Assembly (NCBI GenBank): GCA_040779335.1
Contig: JBFONV010000001.1
Location: 992,001 to 1,056,000 of the forward strand
Reading direction: 5' to 3'
Origin: JBFONV01 sp040779335
Lineage (GTDB): Bacteria > Pseudomonadota > Gammaproteobacteria > Enterobacterales > Alteromonadaceae
Length of the DNA stretch: 64,000 nt
Shown here one piece after another: positions 58,917-64,000 of this stretch; the stretch's first letter is position 1, and the number at the start of each line of letters is the position of its first letter. Position numbers and translations under genes: made by a program. Under the pieces are notes generated by a model. That model saw only the letters and a program-made list of their open reading frames with translations. It did no database searches and was not told the origin of the DNA.

Positions 58917-59521
58917 TATTTTTGTGCTCCCGCTAGTTTTCCAACAATTCCGATTAATGTTGCAGCATCAACCGCGCCAGTTGTGGTAAGTAAACTTTGC
59001 TCTTCTGCTGACAAAGTACTGGTGTCCATACCTTCGAAAAGCCCACTGTTAGAAAAACGATTTTCTGCTTTGCCATTAGAAATAACGAATTTACCTTGTG
59101 CCATTCCCGCCGTAGTTTGAAAGCCTGTAATCGATGCCTTCTTATACATAAAGGCAATCACTTGCTCACCTTCGTTCCATTTGGCAAAGCCTTCTGGTGA
59201 AACGCCTAAGTAAACTTTTCCGTTGCCCATTGAGCGCGGTTTTAGTAGGCCAAATTGACGAAAGGTATAAGTAGAGTCGTCTTTTAGTTTTCCTTTTGCA
59301 TCAGAACCAACTTTGATGGTTACTTCTGTGTACGGACGTTTATTATCAAAGCCATCAGTTACGCTGATCACTTCACCTGCAATAATGCTTTGTGAAGCAT
59401 CGGTTAATTCTTGTAAGTTTTGTTTTTTTAACTTCATCGCATTAGCAGACGATGCTAACGCTAATCCCGCAACGATAGTCGCTGCTATGGATACCTTTTT
59501 GAGTAACGATGTTGATCTCAT
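58916..59521 (-). CDS. secreted protein of unknown function, coupled to the metallopeptidase
   Basis: A 201-aa exported protein (signal SLLKKVSIAATIVAGLALAS, cleavage near ANA). The mature part QELTDASQSIIAGEVISVTD then YTEVTIKVGSDAKGKLKDDS and EGEQVIAFMYKKASITGFQT resembles a beta-rich domain seen next to HAF or matrixin-like proteins in Alteromonadales; I cannot name it. ATG at 59521 with GGAGAA upstream is chosen. Stop and the next start overlap (TAATG), so the two products are likely made in fixed ratio. Confidence 0.8.
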   Translation of the reverse strand: MRSTSLLKKVSIAATIVAGLALASSANAMKLKKQNLQELTDASQSIIAGEVISVTDGFDNKRPYTEVTIKVGSDAKGKLKDDSTYTFRQFGLLKPRSMGNGKVYLGVSPEGFAKWNEGEQVIAFMYKKASITGFQTTAGMAQGKFVISNGKAENRFSNSGLFEGMDTSTLSAEEQSLLTTTGAVDAATLIGIVGKLAGAQK

Positions 59522-60053
59522 GTTGTTCTCCGTTGACTGACACATATAGTTTTTATTTGTCCTAATTTGCAGTTCAAATAGTTCTTTTATAATTTTTGAA
59601 CCGTTTAGGTATCTATAGTTATGCAATAAAAAAATTAAATATTCCCTTACATTTGTGTAGCGTTTTGTACGAGATCGGCAGATTTCATTTGCGTGGATTT
59701 TGTATGTCATTAGCTGAAAGATAAATGATTCACTTAATTAAAGTGGCTTCTTATCAATGGATTATGGTTTTTCTGACAGTATAGTTTTGGTTTTTCTATT
59801 GAGATGAAGTTATCGTTAATCACGATTGTTAAAAATTTTTTGATGGTGTTAGTCGTTTTTCCTTAAGTGCTTATTTAAATTTTTAGAATAATTATTCTTT
59901 GTTGCTTGTTGGATTCAGTTCCGTTTTATTAAACAAATTATTACTAACTGTTATTAATGTAGCAATTTGTACAATGTGGTTATTTGCTAATTACATTGGT
60001 TTGAATAGTTGCTAATGTAGAGTTTATAAAGGTGCTATGTGAAGTCGTTTTGA
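59522..60053. other. AT-rich divergent control region
   Basis: A 532-base stretch with no supported gene between the secreted-protein group (minus) and the mipA-DUF3019-two-component operon (plus). It probably holds both promoters. A frame extends the 201-aa protein upstream to 59710, but it lacks a ribosome site there. Confidence 0.6.
59954..60020 (+). promoter_or_regulatory. repeated TTGCTA-type elements upstream of mipA/ompV
   Basis: Related 12-mers are TTAATGTAGCAA (59954, inverted), TTGCTAATTACA (59984) and TTGCTAATGTAG (60009). The last two are 25 bases apart. Repeated half sites before a response-regulator operon suggest autoregulation, but no binding motif is known to me for this regulator. 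Confidence 0.35.
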
Positions 60054-60908
60054 ATGAGAAGTTTTTTAATAAGTTGGTTAACTTTTACCGCAGTGTTTTA
60101 TTCTGCAACAACTTATGCAGATAATACTGAATATGAAGTCCCCATAGGGGAGGCAGAGGTAGGACAATGGAGTTTTTCGCTTCTTGCTGGTTATGCTGCG
60201 ATTGAAAATCCCCTTAATAAGCATGACGATATTAAAACATACCTATTGCCGACATGGAGCTATTATGGTGAACGTTTTTACATTGATAATACAACTATAG
60301 GGTATAGCATAATAGAAACAGATAGCTTGTTGTTTGATTTTTCAGGCTATTTGAATGAAGAAGGTGCATTATTCAATTTGGATAATGCAAATTTATCGTT
60401 TCTAGATATTAGTAATTATGTTCCACGCAAGGATATGCGACCTAACGCACCTAAGCCTGTTTTTGAAAACATTGAACGTAATTTTTCTTATATGGTAGGG
60501 GCAGCGGTTCAATGGCCAAATGAATACATCCAAGCCCGTTTAGTTTATGGAAAAGATGTCACGGCTGGTCATGGAGGAGAAGAGTTTACATTTAGTTTAT
60601 TCAATTATTATCATTTAGGTAATTTTAAGCTTAATTGGCAGCTTGGCGCGGTAAGAAAAAGTCAGCAATTAGTCGAATATTATTATCAGTTTAGACCTGA
60701 AGAAATAAACGGCTTTGAATCTCCGTATAAATTTAAAGATATAACCAATAAGTTTGTGCAAGTAGCGGCAAGTTATCAACTCAGTAAAAATTTTGATTTG
60801 GTACTATCAGTCAAAAAAACATGGCTTGATGAAGAGTTATTAACTACGCCATTAGTAGCAAAGGACAGCTATATAAAGTGGATTGCTGGATTTAACTATA
60901 AGTTTTAA
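60054..60908 (+). CDS. MipA/OmpV family outer membrane protein
   Basis: A 284-aa beta-barrel with a signal peptide (FLISWLTFTAVFYSATTYA). The start of the mature part, VGQWSFSLLAGYAAIENPLN, then LLPTWSYYGERFYIDNTTIG, matches the MipA/OmpV pattern. The final strand ends with aromatic Phe (WIAGFNYKF), as required for barrel assembly. It is the first gene of a four-gene run with a DUF3019 protein and a two-component system. In known MipA proteins the role is in the murein-synthesis scaffold or antibiotic response; here it is unknown. Confidence 0.88.
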   Translation: MRSFLISWLTFTAVFYSATTYADNTEYEVPIGEAEVGQWSFSLLAGYAAIENPLNKHDDIKTYLLPTWSYYGERFYIDNTTIGYSIIETDSLLFDFSGYLNEEGALFNLDNANLSFLDISNYVPRKDMRPNAPKPVFENIERNFSYMVGAAVQWPNEYIQARLVYGKDVTAGHGGEEFTFSLFNYYHLGNFKLNWQLGAVRKSQQLVEYYYQFRPEEINGFESPYKFKDITNKFVQVAASYQLSKNFDLVLSVKKTWLDEELLTTPLVAKDSYIKWIAGFNYKF

Positions 60909-60911
60909 GTG

Positions 60912-61316
60912 ATGAAATTAAGGCGTATTCAATTGATTCTATTTCGCTCGTTAGGCCTTTTTATTTTTTGTACACAAATTGCATGGGCTGCTGATGGTGG
61001 CCAACTTTTAGTAACGCCACAAATTTGTGTGATCGATCAAGGAAGACAGGCGTGTCAAACTGTTATTAATATTCATTATCAAAGTGAAACATTAGGCGAT
61101 TATTGTGCTGTGGTTGATAGTTTTGATATTCGTCGTTGCTACTTACAAGTGAACCAATTTGAATTGAATGTCGATGTCAACACAAATAAAAGCGTTCAAA
61201 TAAATATTGAAGAACTACAATCTAATGATGTGATAGTCCGTGCTAAAATGGATGTGGTCATATATAAACCCAAAAAAACTAGGAAGCGCAGAAATTTTGG
61301 GTGGAACTTTTTATGA
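60912..61316 (+). CDS. DUF3019 domain protein, exported
   Basis: A 134-aa protein with a signal peptide (FRSLGLFIFCTQIAWAADGG). The mature part LLVTPQICVIDQGRQACQTV .. YCAVVDSFDIRRCYLQV has four Cys, likely two disulfides, the mark of DUF3019. ATG at 60912 follows the upstream stop by 3 bases; an in-frame GTG at 60909 is possible. Its stop overlaps the regulator start as ATGA. It may be the periplasmic sensor partner of the kinase (inference). Confidence 0.88.
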   Translation: MKLRRIQLILFRSLGLFIFCTQIAWAADGGQLLVTPQICVIDQGRQACQTVINIHYQSETLGDYCAVVDSFDIRRCYLQVNQFELNVDVNTNKSVQINIEELQSNDVIVRAKMDVVIYKPKKTRKRRNFGWNFL

Positions 61317-62008
61317 ACCAATCGCAGCAATTCAATTTATTGTTGATTGAAGATGATTTAGCCTTAGCTGAATTGGTGGCCCAGTTTCTTTCGTTAAATA
61401 ATTTTAATATTTCCATTGCCCTTAACGCGGCGAAAGCGCGCGATATTATAAAAGTGCATAACTTCGATATTATTGTCTGTGATGTAATGTTACCTGATGG
61501 TAATGGCTTTTATTTGGCCAAAGACTTATTTAAGTATCAACAATGTCCTATTATTTTTTTAACGGCATTAAGCGATGATGATAGTCAAATAGAAGGTTTT
61601 GATGCTGGGGCGACTGATTATATAGCAAAGCCTGTAAATCCCCCTGTTCTGCTTGCTCGAATTAAAGCCAACCTTAAGAAAATACAAAAAGTAGATAAAA
61701 GTGAAATATTGCAATTAGGGATTTTTACGTTTGACCATCGCACCAAGTCATTATTTAAAAATCAAATAAAAGTTTCTATTACTAACCAAGAGTTTGATAT
61801 TTTGTGGTTATTTGTTTCCAATATCAACCAGCCATTAGCACGGGAATACTTGTTTGAACAAATTGTCGGTAGATCTTATGATGGTTCAGATCGAGCTGCC
61901 GACTTAAAAATAAGTCGATTAAGGAAAAAGCTAAAATCACTTGCTCTTGATGAATTAGCTATTGAGTCTATCCGCAATCAAGGCTATGTTTTTAGTTTTA
62001 CAGAATAA
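61313..62008 (+). CDS. OmpR/PhoB family response regulator
   Basis: A 231-aa regulator. Receiver domain ~1-115: LLLIEDDLALAELVAQFL (acidic pocket), IIVCDVMLPDGNGFYLA (phospho-Asp ~57), FLTALSDDD and DYIAKPVNPPVLLARI (Lys). The winged-helix DNA-binding domain ~135-231 follows: TNQEFDILWLFVSNINQPLA, DGSDRAADLKISRLRKKLK, IESIRNQGYVF. ATG at 61313 overlaps the DUF3019 stop (ATGA). It probably controls its own operon and perhaps the divergent secreted genes. Confidence 0.95.
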   Translation: MNQSQQFNLLLIEDDLALAELVAQFLSLNNFNISIALNAAKARDIIKVHNFDIIVCDVMLPDGNGFYLAKDLFKYQQCPIIFLTALSDDDSQIEGFDAGATDYIAKPVNPPVLLARIKANLKKIQKVDKSEILQLGIFTFDHRTKSLFKNQIKVSITNQEFDILWLFVSNINQPLAREYLFEQIVGRSYDGSDRAADLKISRLRKKLKSLALDELAIESIRNQGYVFSFTE

Positions 62009-62017
62009 GTAGACTAT

Positions 62018-63226
62018 ATGCGTTCACAATTTATTCGTATTTATCTATTAATGATCGCAGTGGTTTGCTTATTGCTTTATTCCTTTAATGCCATTTTTCA
62101 ACAGGTAAGTGAAGAAAACACTAAGCATTACACGTCTATTAATCAACTATTTGATTTGCAATCGTCCGGCCAAGGACAACCAACATTTACTGAAATTCCA
62201 AGAGGTAGTCTCGTTGTACCAGAAAGACTGGCAGAACGGCTCAATGAAGGTGAAATAATAGCTTTAGAGTTACAAACTGGCTTTTGGACGTATTATCAAC
62301 ATAAAGCTGATAGCGAAAAACTAGTGGCTTTTGGTCCTGTGCCAGCAGAGCCCGTCGATGACGATATCGATAATTACTTTCTAATATTTTTCTATAGTGC
62401 GTTAGCACTTTTCTTTTTAGCTTTATTAAAACCTTTATTTAAAGAGCTTGACGAGTTGTTAAATGCGGCAAAACAATTTGGTAAAAAACCGACACTAATG
62501 ACGTTAAATATCGGGGTGAGGTCAAGCGTATATCCTTTAGCGGTAAGCTTTCAGAAAATGTCTCGTCAAATTATGGGACTGCTAACAATGAATCGAGACC
62601 TCTCTCGGACAATAGCACACGAGTTGAGAACGCCTCTTGCTCGTATTCGTTTTGTGAATCAAGCATTGGTTGATGTCATTGAACCTTCCTATTTTAAAAG
62701 GATAGAGCAAGATATTGAAGAAATAGATCAATTGATCACCGCATATCTAAACTTTGCTAAGTTAGAAAATAAAGAAGAGATATTTAATAAAAGGCGGCGA
62801 AAATTTTCAACATTAATGATGAAAATTGAAGAAAAATATAAAATTTATCAGGGAGATGTGATGATAAGTTTTAATTATCAGAATGTTGAATGCTCATTCG
62901 ATGCTCAGCATATGTCGATTGCATTACAAAATTTAATATCTAATGCTATGCGTTATGCAAAAACAAAAATAAATGTGACTTTCACGAAAGAAAATAATAT
63001 TTGCCTGTTAATAGTCTCTGATGATGGTTTAGGTTTAGTGGCTGAGAAAGTCGATTTGTTTGATGCCTTTGTTCGTCAACAAAATCAAAAATCGGACAAA
63101 GGTTTTGGTTTGGGGTTATATATCGCTAGGCGAGTTGCAATTTTGCATTCTGGCGATTTGCGAGTTGAGAATGATCCTGAGTTAGGGGGAGCTCGCTTTA
63201 CCTTACTATGGCCCAATGAGAACTAG
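62018..63226 (+). CDS. sensor histidine kinase
   Basis: A 402-aa membrane kinase. TM1 is at ~8-28, a small periplasmic part of ~95 residues, TM2 at ~122-144, then a HAMP-like region. The H-box is SRTIAHELRTPLARIRF (His ~201). N-box is IALQNLISNAMRYAKTKI, G1 LIVSDDGLGL and G2 KGFGLGLYIARRVA. It is complete and pairs with the regulator 9 bases upstream. RstB-like in layout. The signal is unknown. Confidence 0.95.
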   Translation: MRSQFIRIYLLMIAVVCLLLYSFNAIFQQVSEENTKHYTSINQLFDLQSSGQGQPTFTEIPRGSLVVPERLAERLNEGEIIALELQTGFWTYYQHKADSEKLVAFGPVPAEPVDDDIDNYFLIFFYSALALFFLALLKPLFKELDELLNAAKQFGKKPTLMTLNIGVRSSVYPLAVSFQKMSRQIMGLLTMNRDLSRTIAHELRTPLARIRFVNQALVDVIEPSYFKRIEQDIEEIDQLITAYLNFAKLENKEEIFNKRRRKFSTLMMKIEEKYKIYQGDVMISFNYQNVECSFDAQHMSIALQNLISNAMRYAKTKINVTFTKENNICLLIVSDDGLGLVAEKVDLFDAFVRQQNQKSDKGFGLGLYIARRVAILHSGDLRVENDPELGGARFTLLWPNEN

Positions 63227-63480
63227 GTTGACGTTGTGGACTGAACATCAGAACGATTAATCTTCAGAGCTATTGCAAGTATAGTGAGCCATTGATCCAA
63301 TCTGTCTTTGGCGAAAACGTTTTTGCGCTTGCCTTGCACTGATAATTTAATTACTCGCATACTGCTGGTGTTGAACGTCTATGGTTTTATATGAAATGAT
63401 AGATTTTCCTGTAAGCACAATAAGTAATTTGACGAATGCCATACATTTCTTGCTTAAAACTATTGAGGGTGGCTTATAAG
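63223..63480 (-). pseudogene. possible gene remnants in the ubiF-tRNA intergenic region
   Basis: The 418-base gap before the tRNAs has no intact gene. On the minus strand an ATG at 63360 opens 45 codons (MRVIKLSVQGKRKNVFAKDR then LDQWLTILAIALKIN) and stops at 63223, overlapping the kinase stop. Just upstream, a second frame reads TLNSFKQEMYGIRQITYCAY then RKIYHFI. The G-I-R and Y-R-x-I-Y pattern faintly recalls RelE/ParE toxins, but this is weak. Either or both may be noise. Confidence 0.3.
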
Positions 63481-63644
63481 TCACTTAACAGCCATGTCAA
63501 TGATATTACCTAGTCTGTAAAGCTTAAATGCCAAATACTGAGCTTAGGCTGCCAAATAGGAGACGAAGAAATAGACAATGACTACAGAATCATTTTTATA
63601 AAATATAGTAGAGGTTTCAGTAAAAAATATTAATAAAGAGAAAG

Positions 63645-63719
63645 TGGCTGGGGTACGAGGATTTGAACCTCGGAATGACGGGATCAAAACCCGCTGCCTT
63701 ACCGCTTGGCTATACCCCA
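63645..63719 (-). tRNA. tRNA-Gln(TTG), copy 2
   Basis: A 75-nt tRNA including encoded CCA. The acceptor arms TGGGGTA / TACCCCA pair fully. The anticodon loop TTTTGAT gives UUG. The T loop is GGTTCGAATCC. It is identical to the copy at 63787. It belongs to the ubiF-adjacent tRNA cluster known from E. coli (gln/leu/met genes). Confidence 0.97.
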
Positions 63720-63786
63720 ACAGGATACTTCTTGATAAAGTGTGTACATTGATGAACTTTCGACTATTACAGGAATAAAGAGAAAG

Positions 63787-63861
63787 TGGCTGGGGTACGA
63801 GGATTTGAACCTCGGAATGACGGGATCAAAACCCGCTGCCTTACCGCTTGGCTATACCCCA
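63787..63861 (-). tRNA. tRNA-Gln(TTG), copy 1
   Basis: A 75-nt tRNA, same sequence as the one at 63645: acceptor TGGGGTA / TACCCCA, anticodon UUG, T arm with GGTTCGAATCC, encoded CCA. It lies between the tRNA-Leu gene and the second tRNA-Gln on the same strand, probably in one transcript. Confidence 0.97.
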
Positions 63862-63926
63862 ACAATGTAACTTACTTCCTAACACTTGTTCATGCATTTA
63901 GTAATGATGAATAGTGTTGTTTGAAA

Positions 63927-64000
<74 letters not shown>

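Larger units (their letters stand above)
63632..63864. repeat. 91-bp direct repeat carrying tRNA-Gln
   Basis: 63632-63722 and 63774-63864 appear identical: AATAAAGAGAAAG, the whole tRNA-Gln gene, and AACA. The copies are offset by 142 bases with 51 bases between. This is a tandem tRNA duplication whose flanks are also repeated, indicating a recent or gene-converted copy. Confidence 0.85.

Overview
The window looks like chromosome of a marine gammaproteobacterium of the Alteromonadales, most likely Colwelliaceae (Thalassotalea/Colwellia-like). That placement is inferred from the AT-rich, evenly used codons, the gene order lnt-corC-ybeY-ybeZ-miaB / ubiF / tRNA-Gln-Gln-Leu, the DUF3019/MipA two-component locus and the aerobic kynurenine cluster. 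It is not proven by a marker gene.

Layout. 1-2100: end of cobQ, a small secreted protein and an SRAP/YedK protein. 2099-3670: a small accessory patch with a decayed ORF and two integron-type gene cassettes (GNAT acetyltransferase, HNH nuclease), each bounded by matching attC ends. 3990-9690: cupin, SDR, MAPEG protein, then the O2-independent ubiquinone genes ubiT and ubiUV, diverging around an FNR-like box, and two unknown proteins. 9910-14330: rsuA, then a six-gene minus-strand operon built on frmA-fghA (glutathione-dependent formaldehyde oxidation). 14541-14726 is a C-terminal remnant of an L-lactate dehydrogenase gene. 14909-23100: a chemoreceptor, an MscS channel, and small enzymes including an alkyltransferase-like (ATL) protein coupled to an SDR.

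23131-31405: a minus-strand cluster that takes formylkynurenine or kynurenine through 3-hydroxykynurenine, 3-hydroxyanthranilate, aminocarboxymuconate semialdehyde and aminomuconate towards 4-oxalocrotonate. No tryptophan dioxygenase lies in the window. 31601-38770: hydrolase, Hsp20, DUF924, an exported thiol peroxidase with an unusual acidic tail, a response regulator fused to a CheC-like phosphatase followed by a diguanylate cyclase, and a secreted amidohydrolase. 38941-43564: a MacAB-like ABC exporter with two separate permeases.

43783-64000: the conserved lnt/miaB/ubiF/tRNA neighbourhood, with an accessory block between ubiF and the tRNAs. The block holds a minus-strand secreted-protein group (201-aa protein, 877-aa zinc-metallopeptidase-like protein, 169-aa protein, subtilase) and, diverging from it, a mipA/ompV-DUF3019-response regulator-histidine kinase operon. 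The most attractive candidate for an undescribed system is this divergent pair: an envelope-sensing four-gene operon back to back with an exported protease set, sharing one 0.5-kb AT-rich control region. Next to miaB there is also a beta-propeller sensor whose kinase part has lost its phospho-acceptor region.

Several broken genes not visible as long ORFs were read by eye: 2099-2320 (-), 14541-14726 (+), 52570-52849 (+), and weaker traces at 28715-29144 and 63223-63480.
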